The notes: generated by a model not told the origin, from the letters alone. Positions 1-7,376 are shown, counted from the stretch's first letter. The stretch: 35,857 nt of DNA from an uncultured Lentisphaeraceae bacterium (GCA_949288955.1 CASEMS010000048.1:1-35857), one strand, 5' to 3'. Numbers and translations are program-made.

Positions 1-180
1 GCCCCCGCCGCCCCCCCCCCCCCCCCGCCCCGGCCGGCCCCCCGGGGGGGGCGGCCCGCGGGGGGGCGGGGGGGGGGCGGGGGGGGGGTGGGTGCGCCGG
101 GCCCGGGGGGGGGGGGGGGGGGCCCCCCCCCCCCCCCTCCCCCCACAGCCCCATCTTCTCCCTTCCCCAATCCGCCACAC
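1..180. other. Low-complexity G/C homopolymer contig end
   Basis: Almost pure runs of C and G up to about position 136, grading into C-rich sequence to about 180. No reading frame here looks coding. This resembles a low-quality contig end or sequencing artefact rather than a biological element. Nothing upstream of the first promoter should be inferred from it. Confidence 0.8.
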
Positions 181-204
181 CCTCTTCTTCCATCAGCCGC
201 TGCC

Positions 205-300
205 CCATCAAGCGTCAGCGGCCAACTCCCCGAGAGATGGCCGCCGATTCACCTCGCCTCAGCCGCCAAGTCTCCGCGCATCGGCGGCTGAGGCGCAGGG
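205..300. repeat. Dispersed GC-rich repeat, copy A
   Basis: Contains the phrases GCGTCAGCGGCCAACTCC, GAGATGGCCGCCGATTC and CTCAGCCGCCAAGTCTCC. These are variants of units found again at 22840-23215 and 29860-29960. It lies in non-coding sequence. Reading frames through it give Arg/Ala/Ser-rich peptides with no family resemblance, so it is treated as a non-coding repeat. Confidence 0.65.
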
Positions 301-564
301 ACTCGGCCGCGGAAGTTCGGGGGAAGGGTGGGGGAGGAATGAAGAAAAGGCTTGCAGAAATGGGGGGGGTATTATGGCTATGGTTTGAGCAAGAGAGAGT
401 TCCCATGGTTACGGTTTACAAGGAACGTTACGCCCCTTTGAGACCCAGACGCCCGGCGCCTCCCGTCCGCCCATGTGGTGGATGGCGATGGCGCGGGCCC
501 GCCGTCCTCTACCCCGTGCCCACGCCATCCACCAATCCGCCTCCCCAAAAAAGTTTCACTTTCT
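301..564. other. Intergenic stretch with an inverted repeat
   Basis: No gene is supported here. An 11-bp inverted repeat, GGTGGATGGCG at 477-487 and CGCCATCCACC at 523-533, encloses a palindromic GCGGGCCCGC core at 494-503 and could form a hairpin in RNA. An open frame from ATG 339 (about 87 codons) has a G-rich possible ribosome site but a Pro/Arg-rich product lacking any recognisable pattern, so it is not called. Confidence 0.4.
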
Positions 565-595
565 TTGTCACCATTCTCCCATCTGCTCGTATAAC
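565..595 (+). promoter_or_regulatory. Candidate promoter of the small-gene operon
   Basis: TTGTCA at 565-570 and TATAAC at 590-595 are good sigma-70-type hexamers, but the 19-bp spacer is long. The site lies 32 bases upstream of the first small gene, and its surroundings are AT-richer than neighbouring sequence. It is the only convincing promoter seen before position 3600 on this strand. Confidence 0.45.
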
Positions 596-626
596 GTGAA
601 AGAAACCGTTAGAAGGAGAAATTGTC

Positions 627-830
627 ATGGCATATGGCACCTATACCACGCGCGACCGCACCTGCGCTACCTGCACCTGGTGGTGCGGCCCCCGCCGCGT
701 CGAGTTCATCAACCATCGCCCCTACTACATCAAGGCCGAGGCCGGCTCCTACCCCTGCCAAGCCTACCCCGCCAAAAACACCCGCGCCGTCGACCGTTGC
801 CCCCGCTGGGACCTCTGGGAAAAACTGTAA
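627..830 (+). CDS. Small Cys-rich hypothetical protein (67 aa)
   Basis: A 67-residue protein with five cysteines (13, 16, 20, 44, 58). The first three form CxxCxxxC, a spacing seen in small metal-binding or knuckle-like proteins. It is rich in Tyr and Trp and has no signal peptide or membrane segment. The start is set by an AGAAGGAGAA ribosome site 8 bases upstream of the ATG. It is the first gene of a co-directional run reaching at least 3367. I do not recognise the family. Zinc binding is inferred only from cysteine spacing. The good ribosome site and codon use like the following genes support a real gene. Confidence 0.75.
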   Translation: MAYGTYTTRDRTCATCTWWCGPRRVEFINHRPYYIKAEAGSYPCQAYPAKNTRAVDRCPRWDLWEKL

Positions 831-877
831 GACATTCCATTTGATTTGCACGAATAACGAATGAAAGGACTCAGGCC

Positions 878-1042
878 ATGTCGAAGTACATTGATGGGTA
901 TAAACAAGGCAGAAAAGACACCAAAGAAAGCGGCTCCGGGAAGAATGCTGGAAAGGCCACGGTATGGGGCACATTTGCTGCCGTGGTTACAATGATTGCC
1001 GTGGGGGTTCTCACCGGCGGGAAAGGCGGTAAGGCAAAATGA
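878..1042 (+). CDS. Small single-pass membrane protein (54 aa)
   Basis: A 54-residue protein. The N-terminal half is polar and opens with YIDGYKQGRKD. Residues of about 30-46 form one hydrophobic segment (WGTFAAVVTMIAVGVL), followed by a Gly/Lys tail. A single inner-membrane span with a short basic tail is the simplest reading. An AAAGGA-type ribosome site lies upstream. The stop codon overlaps the next start as ATGA at 1039-1042, which indicates translational coupling. The N-terminal YxxGYKxG pattern recurs in the next gene. Function unknown. It is supported by the overlap and position rather than by homology. Confidence 0.65.
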   Translation: MSKYIDGYKQGRKDTKESGSGKNAGKATVWGTFAAVVTMIAVGVLTGGKGGKAK

Positions 1043-1290
1043 GCGACGATTACGAGCGCGGCTGGAAAGACGGCAGCAGGGAAGCGTGGAGGGACAACTT
1101 CTTTGACGGTGTCACGGAAGCCTGCAAAGAAGTCGCCTCCGTTTCGCTGAAGATTATCACCTTTGGCCAATGGCAAGGAAACCAAAAGGAACAAAAGAAG
1201 TTGCCGTCTTCCAGAAAAGATTCTGTCTTCGGTGTCACTCCAAACAAGGAAACAAGCAAAATCTCCGCCAAGAGGAGGAGCCATGACTGA
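1039..1290 (+). CDS. Hypothetical protein with YxxGWKxG N-terminus (83 aa)
   Basis: An 83-residue soluble, charged protein. The N-terminus has YERGWKDGSRE, which resembles the YIDGYKQGRKD of the preceding gene. The C-terminal third is Lys/Ser/Arg-rich and probably disordered. It overlaps the previous gene by ATGA and the next gene by 8 bases, so the three are probably translated from one mRNA. No family is recognised. The base composition is AT-richer than the ribosomal genes to the right. The overlaps at both ends are the best evidence that it is real. Confidence 0.6.
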   Translation: MSDDYERGWKDGSREAWRDNFFDGVTEACKEVASVSLKIITFGQWQGNQKEQKKLPSSRKDSVFGVTPNKETSKISAKRRSHD

Positions 1291-1828
1291 GAAAGTGCCG
1301 TCTACAATACCATCATTATCAATCGTCCACCTTCTTGGTGGTCTTGCGCTTTGCGCCCTGATTGAGAATGCGTTGGACGGTGTGTGTGACGTTTGGTCAT
1401 GGGACACCTGGTGTCAATTCGCGGTGTATGCGGTCTTCATCGCACACTATCTCATCGACGATCTCACGCAGGTTCGCCAGTGGCGTCTTGCCACGCACCC
1501 GGCTGTGTTGATGAGTGTGTTCGCAGGCTGGGCGTGTTTCTCGCTTGCTTGCATGGCATTCAGTGCGCACCCCGTGTTGTCGGGCATCGTGACGTGCCTC
1601 GCCTTGGTCTGCTTCACCGGGGTGATCCTGCGCGAATATGCGGAGTGCCGGGCGGCTGAACTGGCCAGGGCCGCTGCCGAGAATATCCTTTTCTTGATTG
1701 CGACCATCGGCGTGCTCGTCGCGAACCCCGACACGCTTGTCGCCGGGATCATCTGGTTAATTCCGCTCGCGTTCATGGGCCTTGGGTTCCTGTCACGTTG
1801 CCGCGATGCGGCCAAAGGAAGAGAGTGA
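1283..1828 (+). CDS. Multi-pass membrane protein of unknown function (181 aa)
   Basis: A 181-residue integral membrane protein. Hydrophobic stretches at about residues 13-30, 45-60, 74-92, 98-116 and one long region near 135-172 suggest five or six spans. It has a basic C-terminus and several intramembrane cysteines. The ATG at 1283 is chosen over upstream in-frame starts because GAGGAG lies just before it and it overlaps the preceding stop by 8 bases. No transporter or enzyme signature is visible. Together with the small neighbours it may form a membrane complex, but that is inference from context only. Confidence 0.7.
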   Translation: MTEKVPSTIPSLSIVHLLGGLALCALIENALDGVCDVWSWDTWCQFAVYAVFIAHYLIDDLTQVRQWRLATHPAVLMSVFAGWACFSLACMAFSAHPVLSGIVTCLALVCFTGVILREYAECRAAELARAAAENILFLIATIGVLVANPDTLVAGIIWLIPLAFMGLGFLSRCRDAAKGRE

Positions 1829-1832
1829 GTCA

Positions 1833-1967
1833 ATGAAAAAGTCCACGCCTGTCGTATTCGGCGAAAACTTTGGAAAGGTTTTCGAAGCGCCTTGGGCTGA
1901 GCTAGGAAAAACAATAGGAAAGAGAATAGGCGAACAGGAGGTGAGCGGCTATGGCCAAACCGTTTGA
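1833..1967 (+). CDS. Small hypothetical protein (44 aa)
   Basis: A 44-residue, Gly/Lys-rich peptide starting four bases after the preceding stop, with an AGGAAGAGAG purine run as its ribosome site. There is no membrane segment or signal peptide. The middle, with FEAPWAELGKTIGKRIGEQ, could form a short amphipathic helix. Its end overlaps the next tiny frame. The function is unknown. Spacing within the operon and the ribosome site support it, but its short length leaves doubt. Confidence 0.5.
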   Translation: MKKSTPVVFGENFGKVFEAPWAELGKTIGKRIGEQEVSGYGQTV

Positions 1968-2013
1968 CCGCATCTGCGACAAGGCCGCCCAAACCACGAC
2001 CCAACACACGTAA
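1951..2013 (+). CDS. Very small ORF with strong ribosome site (20 aa)
   Basis: Twenty codons starting at ATG 1951 (product begins MAKPFDRICDKAAQ). It is preceded by an unusually strong AGGAGGTGAG site at 1937-1946. It overlaps the end of the 44-residue gene and stops 15 bases before the next gene. It may be a real microprotein or a leader cistron helping translate the 239-residue protein downstream. The Shine-Dalgarno match is the only evidence. Confidence 0.35.
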   Translation: MAKPFDRICDKAAQTTTQHT

Positions 2014-2028
2014 CGAAGAGACAACACG

Positions 2029-2748
2029 ATGAAAAACAAGACTCCCGCCTTCGCCCGAAAACTTCTTTCCCTTCTCCCCGACGGCATCGGCACAGTGGCC
2101 GGTGCAATCTTCGACGCAGTAGACGACGACATCGAGGAAACGAACCTAAAGAAAGCCCTTGTCCTGGAGCCGGACGGTGTTCACCTAAACGCGGCAAACC
2201 TCATTATCCCTTGGGACATGGTTCGTCTTGTGATAGATGCCAACGAGTACCACGTGGGCCCGCGCCTACCCTCGTTGCTTGTCGTTTTCGTGGGCGGGTT
2301 CAACGCCGGCGCCGATGCTTACAGCAATTATTGCGCAGACGGATGGGAGGAGGCTTATGCGAACGCCTCGTCGAAGGTGGACGACTTGGATGAGAAGGTG
2401 TTGCGCGAGGCCGCCAAGGAGGCCGATATCGACACGCTGAAAGTGGAGTGGGCGCGCCGCAAGGTTTCCTTCAACATCGCGCTTGGCGTCTGCAAGAATG
2501 CCGCCGACGGGAATGCCGTGTCTGACGAGATTACCTACGGTTTTGCCAAACCTGTGGCAACGGCAATCGCCTTTGGCAACGTTTACGCGGGACTTGCCAA
2601 GAGGACGAGGCGCCAAATCGTCGCGCCGGAAGAGGTGAAGGCTGTGCTCAGTTTTTGGTTAGACGCCTGCAAGATAGCTTGTTCGGGGGATGAGGAAGAC
2701 CACTACATCGTGACGCTCAAAAAACTGATCCACAAGTTGGAGCGGTAA
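2029..2748 (+). CDS. Hypothetical protein (239 aa)
   Basis: A 239-residue soluble protein, the largest of the cluster. Residues of about 40-70 (…EPDGVHLNAANLIIPWDMV…) have a beta-rich pattern reminiscent of small PH-like membrane-associated domains, but this is only a resemblance. The remainder is helical and charged, ending LIHKLER. There is no signal peptide and no clear catalytic motif. The ATG follows a GAAGAGACAA site. The gene sits between small membrane proteins and a DUF1232-like protein, so an accessory role at the membrane is possible. Unrecognised; the frame is long and confidently coding. Confidence 0.8.
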   Translation: MKNKTPAFARKLLSLLPDGIGTVAGAIFDAVDDDIEETNLKKALVLEPDGVHLNAANLIIPWDMVRLVIDANEYHVGPRLPSLLVVFVGGFNAGADAYSNYCADGWEEAYANASSKVDDLDEKVLREAAKEADIDTLKVEWARRKVSFNIALGVCKNAADGNAVSDEITYGFAKPVATAIAFGNVYAGLAKRTRRQIVAPEEVKAVLSFWLDACKIACSGDEEDHYIVTLKKLIHKLER

Positions 2749-2789
2749 GGACGCCTTTGAGCACGAACACCAAAACAAGGAGATCGAGC

Positions 2790-3191
2790 ATGGCAGAGCA
2801 GCGGTTTGACGATGAGGATGTGGGGCGGGCGTTTCGCGGGTATGCGGGGCGGATGAATGGGCCGGAGAAGGTTCAGGGGGAGGTGATCGACAAGGAGGAG
2901 AAGCTGAACGGGCTTTTCGCGAAGGTCGAGAAGCTGAAGCCGTTTTGGGAGGACTTCAAGACGATTTTCGCGATGTTGAAGGATGTGGTGGCGGGGCGGT
3001 ACACGGAGGTGCCGTGGCGGACGGTGGCGGGGTTGGCGGGGGTGTTGCTGTATGTGCTGACGCCGATCGATCTCATCCCTGATTTCTTGCCCGGGGGATT
3101 CTTGGATGACGCGGCGATGTTGGCGTTGGCGATCAAGTTGTGCGGGGGCGACCTCGCGAAGTATCAGGAATGGAAGGGCGAAACGCGATGA
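2790..3191 (+). CDS. DUF1232/YkvA-like membrane-associated protein (133 aa)
   Basis: A 133-residue protein. The C-terminal half carries the DUF1232 hallmark: a hydrophobic segment followed by YVLTPIDLIPDFLPGGFLDD, then a second helix with ALAIKLCGG. The N-terminal half is charged and helical. Family members are small membrane-associated proteins of poorly known function. ATG 2790 is preferred to an upstream TTG (2757) because AAGGAG lies at 2777-2782. Its stop overlaps the next start as ATGA. This is the only member of the cluster with a recognisable family. Confidence 0.85.
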   Translation: MAEQRFDDEDVGRAFRGYAGRMNGPEKVQGEVIDKEEKLNGLFAKVEKLKPFWEDFKTIFAMLKDVVAGRYTEVPWRTVAGLAGVLLYVLTPIDLIPDFLPGGFLDDAAMLALAIKLCGGDLAKYQEWKGETR

Positions 3192-3367
3192 GCCGGATTT
3201 ATATCTCGGAGCAAGAACGCCAAAGGAAGGAGCGGTTCCGGCGCTTTTTGCCGAAGTGGCTGCAGGCGCTTGTCATAGTCTTCGATAGCATGATTTGCCG
3301 TGTGGATGCCGAGGCAAGTCCGCGTGGGCGGCAATCCGCCGAGGCGTGCTTTCAGGCGCGGCCCTAA
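3188..3367 (+). CDS. Frameshifted zinc-ribbon-like small protein, N-terminal part
   Basis: The start overlaps the DUF1232 stop by ATGA. As read, it gives 59 residues beginning MSRIYISEQERQRKERFRRF, then loses sensible composition. A second frame open from 3289 to 3474 continues with CGCRGKSAWAAIRRG and then ICPHCRSALEW, a clear CxC…CxxC metal-binding pattern, and ends in a basic tail. Adding one base near 3300 would join the two frames, giving CRCGCRGK and a product of about 95 residues. I read this as one small zinc-ribbon protein broken by a single-base loss, either a real mutation or a sequencing error. Confidence 0.55.
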   Translation: MSRIYISEQERQRKERFRRFLPKWLQALVIVFDSMICRVDAEASPRGRQSAEACFQARP

Positions 3368-3476
3368 TCTGCCCACACTGCCGGTCGGCCCTTGAGTGGC
3401 CGGAGGAACCGCAACGGCGGCCCGGGGTGGTCGTCATCAAGCGGCCACGCAAATTGGTCGTCAAGCCGAGGTGACG

Positions 3477-3587
3477 ATGGCGCGGTCTCGGACGGTCGCC
3501 TATGGTTACGGACGGCTTCGGCGGATGGAGTCGGGGCCGCGCGAGCCGCGGCCGTCGCCGCCCCAATCGGACGACCTGGGCCTGTGA
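3477..3587 (+). CDS. Possible small ORF (36 aa)
   Basis: Thirty-six codons from ATG 3477, preceded by GAGGTGACG. That purine run also contains the stop of the reconstructed zinc-ribbon frame (3472-3474), a coupling-like arrangement. The product (MARSRTVAYGYGRLRRMESG…) is basic, then Pro-rich, and is not recognised. The high-GC composition makes chance frames common here, so this is a weak call. Confidence 0.25.
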   Translation: MARSRTVAYGYGRLRRMESGPREPRPSPPQSDDLGL

Positions 3588-3681
3588 GGCGCGTGAGTGG
3601 TGGTGGTACACTGGGGTGGGGCACTGATGCGCGAGCGTTTGCCTTGTTTGGCCGGTGGCGTGGGGTGGGCGCAGAATTGTC
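3588..3681. other. G-rich intergenic sequence before EF-G
   Basis: Together with the weak ORF before it, this makes a stretch of roughly 300-400 bases between the zinc-ribbon frame and EF-G without a well-supported gene. It is G-rich on the plus strand. No terminator-like hairpin with a T-run was found, so read-through from the small-gene operon into EF-G cannot be excluded. Confidence 0.4.
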
Positions 3682-3710
3682 TTGCGTTGGGGCTTTGGAT
3701 TTGCTATTGT
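3682..3710 (+). promoter_or_regulatory. Promoter of EF-G and possibly the S10 operon
   Basis: TTGCGT at 3682-3687, a 17-bp spacer and TATTGT at 3705-3710, with a TG at 3702-3703 giving an extended -10. Transcription would start about 68 bases before the EF-G ATG. No terminator is visible between EF-G and rpsJ, so this may be the main promoter of the ribosomal cluster. Confidence 0.6.
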
Positions 3711-3784
3711 TTGCGCGTTTTGCCCCTTGGTGGGGCGACGCTCTTTGACATCATCCGGTCCTTTGGGACGCAGAAGAGGAACGC

Positions 3785-4066
3785 ATGGCCACTGACATGG
3801 CAGAGATTCGGAACATCGGCATCGTCGCCCACATCGACGCGGGCAAGACGACGACGACCGAACGTATCCTCTTCTACGCGGGGATGACGCACCGCCTCGG
3901 CAATGTGGACGAGGGGAACACGGTGACGGACTGGATGGTGCAGGAGCGTGAGCGTGGCATCACGATCACGTCGGCGGCGATCACGTGCGCGTGGCGCGGC
4001 AAGCAAATCAATCTCATCGACACGCCCGGGCACGTGGACTTCACCATCGAGGTGGAGCCTTCGTGA
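3785..4066 (+). CDS. fusA: Elongation factor G, N-terminal fragment (interrupted)
   Basis: Encodes the start of the EF-G GTPase domain: P-loop AHIDAGKTT (residues 15-23), switch I with [10 protein letters not shown], and the G3 motif DTPGHVDF, ending FTIEVE and then Pro-Ser-stop. EF-G normally continues with about 38 residues (RSLRVLDGAV… to …VPRI) before [10 protein letters not shown]. Here the latter sequence follows directly in another frame at 4057. The gene is therefore broken by an internal loss of about 115 bases with a frame change. An AGAGGA ribosome site precedes ATG 3785. EF-G drives ribosomal translocation and is essential unless another copy exists. An assembly collapse is at least as likely as a true deletion. 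Confidence 0.9.
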   Translation: MATDMAEIRNIGIVAHIDAGKTTTTERILFYAGMTHRLGNVDEGNTVTDWMVQERERGITITSAAITCAWRGKQINLIDTPGHVDFTIEVEPS

Positions 4067-5739
4067 ACAAGCTGGATCGGATGGGGGCGGATTTCGCGCG
4101 GGTGCTGGGGGAGATGCGTGGGAAGCTGGGGGCGAACGCGGTGGCGGTGGCGTTGCCGGTGGGGGCGGCGGAGACGTACGCGGGGGAGATCGATCTGATT
4201 TCGATGAAGCAGCGGCGTTACTTGGACGCGGAGGGGAAGGCGTTCGAGGATGGGCCGGTGGACGCGGCGTTGGCGGAGGCGGCGCAGGCGGCGCATGAGG
4301 CGTTGCTGGAGGCGTTGGCGGAGGCGGATGACGCGTTCATGGAGGCTTATCTGGAGGAGCCGGAGCAGCCGGTGGGGGCGATCCGCGCGGCAATCCGCCG
4401 GTGTGTGGTGGCGCAGACGTTGGTGCCGGTCTTCTGCGGCTCGTCGCTGCGGAACAAGGGTGTGCAGGCCCTGCTGGATGGCATTGTGGATTTCCTGCCT
4501 TCGCCGGATGAGCGCAAGGCTCCGGTGGGGACGAATGTGCGGACGGAGGCGGAGACGGAGATTGAGCAGTCGCCTTCCGCGCCGCTTTCGGCGTTGGTTT
4601 TCAAGATCGCGACGGATCCGTATGTGGGGCGGCTCTTCTTCGTGCGCGTCTATGGCGGCACGTTGCGGAAGGGGCAGAATGTGTACAATCCGCGGACGCG
4701 CCAGCGCGAGCGGGTGATGAAGCTCCTGCGTGTGAAGTCCGACGAGGAGGAGGAGTTGGAGGCGTTGGGCGCCGGGGACATCGGCGCGGTGGTGGGCCTG
4801 AAGGGGGCGACGACGGGCGACACGCTCTGCGCGGAGAACAAGCCGGTGGCGTTGATGGGCATCACGGCGCCGGAGCCGGTGATGTTCATGGCCATCGAAC
4901 CGAAGAGCACGGCGGAGAAGGACAAGCTGGCCGAGGCTCTGGCGGAGTTGGCCGCCGAGGATCCCACCTGCCAGGTGCGGACGGACGCGGAGACAGGGCA
5001 GAAGATTTTGTGCGGCATGGGGGAGCTCCATCTGGAGATCCTCGTTGACCGCCTGAGACGTGAGTTCCATGTAACGGCGAACACGGGCAAGCCGATGGTC
5101 TCGTACTGCGAGACGGTGACCAAGGCGGCCCGCCAGACGTACACGTTCGACCGGGAGATCGCCGGGAAGCGCCATTTCGCGACGCTGACCGTGGAGGTCT
5201 CGCCGCTTGGGCGTGGCGAGGGTCGGCAGACGGCGGTGAGCAAATCCGCTCAAAAACGCTTGCCTCGGCCTGAGGTTTGTGCTATCATCATGGACGCTTT
5301 ATTGGACGCGATAGCCACCGGCGTCCTCGCACGTTTCCCGATGACGGACGTGCGGGCGGAGGTGGTGGATTGCGCCCTGCTGGACGAAGAGACGGCGACG
5401 GACGTGGCTTTCAGGAGCGCGGCCGTGATGGGCTTCCGGGAGGCGGCGTTGGCCGCCGGGCCGGAGTTCCTAGAGCCGATCATGTCCCTCGACATCGTGA
5501 CGCCGCCTGAGTACGTGGGCGACATCATGGGGGACATCAACGGCCGCCGGGGCCAGGTGCGCGACATGGAGATGAAGGGCGACCTTCAGGACGTGCGCGC
5601 GTCGGTGCCTCTGGCGGAACTGTTTGGGTATGCCACGGCGATCCGTTCGCTTTCGCGCGGACGAGCCGGGTACACGATGGAGCCGGGCGCGTTCGCGGTG
5701 GCACCCAAGGCAGTGAAGGAAGAACTACTCAACAGGTAA
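4057..5739 (+). CDS. fusA: Elongation factor G, remainder (domains G' to V), out of frame
   Basis: About 560 codons continuing EF-G from [13 protein letters not shown] (the G4 NKxD motif) through domain II, domain III ([19 protein letters not shown]), domain IV and domain V ([16 protein letters not shown]) to a normal end. It has no start codon of its own at the junction; the nearest GTG (4063) has no ribosome site. Joined to the upstream fragment plus the missing 38 residues, the total of about 690 matches EF-G. Domain IV is divergent: the tip normally bearing GSYHDVDSS reads [11 protein letters not shown] and lacks the conserved His. It may be a lineage-specific EF-G or a paralogue, but its place just before rpsJ is the usual fusA position. 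Confidence 0.88.
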   Translation, partial: AFVNKLDRMGADFARVLGEMRGKLGANAVAVALPVGAAETYAGEIDLISMKQRRYLDAEGKAFEDGPVDAALAEAAQAAHEALLEALAEADDAFMEAYLEEPEQPVGAIRAAIRRCVVAQTLVPVFCGSSLRNKGVQALLDGIVDFLPSPDERKAPVGTNVRTEAETEIEQSPSAPLSALVFKIATDPYVGRLFFVRVYGGTLRKGQNVYNPRTRQRERVMKLLRVKSDEEEELEALGAGDIGAVVGLKGATTGDTLCAENKPVALMGITAPEPVMFMAIEPKSTAEKDKLAEALAELAAEDPTCQVRTDAETGQKILCGMGELHLEILVDRLRREFHVTANTGKPMVSYCETVTKAARQTYTFDREIAGKRHFATLTVEVSPLGRGEGRQTAVSKSAQKRLPRPEVCAIIMDALLDAIATGVLARFPMTDVRAEVVDCALLDEETATDVAFRSAAVMGFREAALAAGPEFLEPIMSLDIVTPPEYVGDIMGDINGRRGQVRDMEMKGDLQDVRASVPLAELFGYATAIRSLSRGRAGYTMEPGAFAVAPKAVKEELLNR

Positions 5740-5746
5740 CGTGAGA

Positions 5747-6055
5747 ATGCAAAGTCAGCGCATACGCATTCGTTTGCAGGCCTACGACCACAAGGTGCTG
5801 GACCAGGCCGTGGGCGCCATCCTCGACACGGCGCGGAGCACGGGGGCCCAGATCGTCGGGCCGATCCCGCTGCCGACGCGGGTGGAGCGCTTCACGGTGA
5901 ACCGCTCGCCGCACGTGGACAAGAAGTCGATGGATCAGTTCGAGATGCGGACGCACAAGCGTCTGCTGGATATCGTGAGCCCGACGGCCAAGACCGTCGA
6001 TGAGCTCAAGAAGCTGAACCTGCCCGCCGGCGTGGACATCACCATTCGCATCTAA
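5747..6055 (+). CDS. rpsJ: 30S ribosomal protein S10
   Basis: A 102-residue S10, the usual length, beginning [20 protein letters not shown] with the conserved [24 protein letters not shown] core. S10 is in the 30S head and, as NusE, also takes part in antitermination. ATG 5747 is chosen over GTG 5741 because family members start at this Met. It follows EF-G by 7 bases and opens the S10 operon. tuf, which in many bacteria lies between fusA and rpsJ, is absent. Confidence 0.97.
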   Translation: MQSQRIRIRLQAYDHKVLDQAVGAILDTARSTGAQIVGPIPLPTRVERFTVNRSPHVDKKSMDQFEMRTHKRLLDIVSPTAKTVDELKKLNLPAGVDITIRI

Positions 6056-6069
6056 GGAAGGGGATCACC

Positions 6070-6696
6070 ATGCAAGGCTTGATTGGCAAGAAAATCGGCA
6101 TGACCCAGATTTGGGACGAGAACGGCGTGGCCGTGCCCGTCACCGTGGTCGAGGTGGGCCCCTGCCCGGTGGTCCAGGTGAAGACGGCCGAGAAGGATGG
6201 CTACGTGGCCGCCCAGATCGGCTTCATCGACCAGAAGCCCCAGCGCCTGAGCAAGGCGGAGCGGACGCGTTTTGAGAAGGCCGGCGTGCCGGCGCAGCGC
6301 GTGATCCAGGAGTTCCGTTGGGACGGCGCGGCAGAGGTGAAGGCCGGCGACACCCTGACGGCCAAGGTCTTCGAGGGCGTGGCCTACGTGGACGTCCAGG
6401 CGACGACCAAGGGCCGCGGCTTCGCGGGCGTGGTCCGCCGCTTCGGCTTCGCGGGCGGCCCGCACGGCCACGGCGGCCACAGCAAGCGCCGCCCCGGCGG
6501 CATCGCCGCCCGTGACCTGCCCGGTTGGGTCGAGAAGGGCAAGAAGATGCCCGGCCACATGGGCTGCGTCACCCGCACCACCCAGAACATCCGCGTGGCC
6601 AAGCTGTTGGCCGAGGAGAACCTGATTCTCCTGCACGGCGCGGTCCCCGGCCCCAACGGTGGCATCGTCCGCGTGACGAAGGCGCTGAAGAAGTGA
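6070..6696 (+). CDS. rplC: 50S ribosomal protein L3
   Basis: A 208-residue L3 starting MQGLIGKKIGMTQIWDENG. It carries the conserved GRGFAGVVRRFGFAGGPHGHGGHSK loop region (about residues 117-140) that reaches toward the peptidyl-transferase centre, and the later MPGHMG motif. L3 is an early-assembling 23S rRNA-binding protein. AAGGAAGGGG precedes the start, and rpsJ lies 14 bases upstream. Length and motif order are normal, with no sign of damage. Confidence 0.98.
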   Translation: MQGLIGKKIGMTQIWDENGVAVPVTVVEVGPCPVVQVKTAEKDGYVAAQIGFIDQKPQRLSKAERTRFEKAGVPAQRVIQEFRWDGAAEVKAGDTLTAKVFEGVAYVDVQATTKGRGFAGVVRRFGFAGGPHGHGGHSKRRPGGIAARDLPGWVEKGKKMPGHMGCVTRTTQNIRVAKLLAEENLILLHGAVPGPNGGIVRVTKALKK

Positions 6697-6707
6697 GGCT
6701 TGAGAGC

Positions 6708-7376
6708 ATGAGCACGATCAAAGTTTACGACAAGACCGGCGCCGCGACGGGCGAGCAGACCGTCGACGAGGCGCAGTTGGTGCTTGACCGCGGCGAGCAG
6801 GCCGTGAAGGACACCGTGGTGGCGATCCTGAACGGTTATCGCGCCGGCACGGCCAAGACGAAGAGCCGCGGCGAGGTCTCCGGCTCGGGCAAGAAGCCCT
6901 GGAAGCAGAAGGGCACCGGCCGCGCGAGCTTCGGCGGCAGCCGTAACCCTGTGTGGCGCGGCGGCGGCGTGGCCTTCGGCCCCGTTCCCCGCGACTACTC
7001 CCAGAAGATCAACAAGAAGGTGGCGGCTCTTGCCTTCGCCCGCGCGCTGAGCGACAAGATCGCCGCCGGCGAGCTGTGCGTGGTCGACGCGCTGAACTTC
7101 GACGCGCCCAAGACGAAGGCGGCGGCGGCGATGTTCAAGGCGATGGGCGTCACGCGCTCCTGCCTGGTGATCGTCGACGACGACGCGACGGCGGGCGATA
7201 CGAACGAGAACTTCATCCTCTCGGTCACGAACTTGCCGAACGTCGACCTGACGACGGTGGGTGGCGCGGACGTCTACCTGCTCTGCCGCTTCAAGAACAT
7301 CGTGGTGACGGCGAAGGCGCTGGAGGGGCTGATGGCCCGCTTGGCGCGCGTCCCCACGGGAAAGGTGGCCAACTAA
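6708..7376 (+). CDS. rplD: 50S ribosomal protein L4
   Basis: A 222-residue L4 with the tunnel-lining loop (about residues 46-90) containing KSRGEVSGSGKKPWKQKGTG and GGGVAFGPVPRDYSQK. L4 lines the polypeptide exit tunnel; in E. coli it also represses its own operon, but whether that holds here cannot be seen. ATG 6708 is set by the family start (MSTIKVYDKTG) with GAG-rich sequence upstream. Upstream in-frame ATGs lie inside rplC and are ignored. Confidence 0.97.
   Translation: MSTIKVYDKTGAATGEQTVDEAQLVLDRGEQAVKDTVVAILNGYRAGTAKTKSRGEVSGSGKKPWKQKGTGRASFGGSRNPVWRGGGVAFGPVPRDYSQKINKKVAALAFARALSDKIAAGELCVVDALNFDAPKTKAAAAMFKAMGVTRSCLVIVDDDATAGDTNENFILSVTNLPNVDLTTVGGADVYLLCRFKNIVVTAKALEGLMARLARVPTGKVAN

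Noticed and set aside
237..599. A 120-codon frame near the contig start
   Set aside because: Its first part is repeat copy A and the remainder is Pro/Arg-rich with no ribosome site before its first Met.
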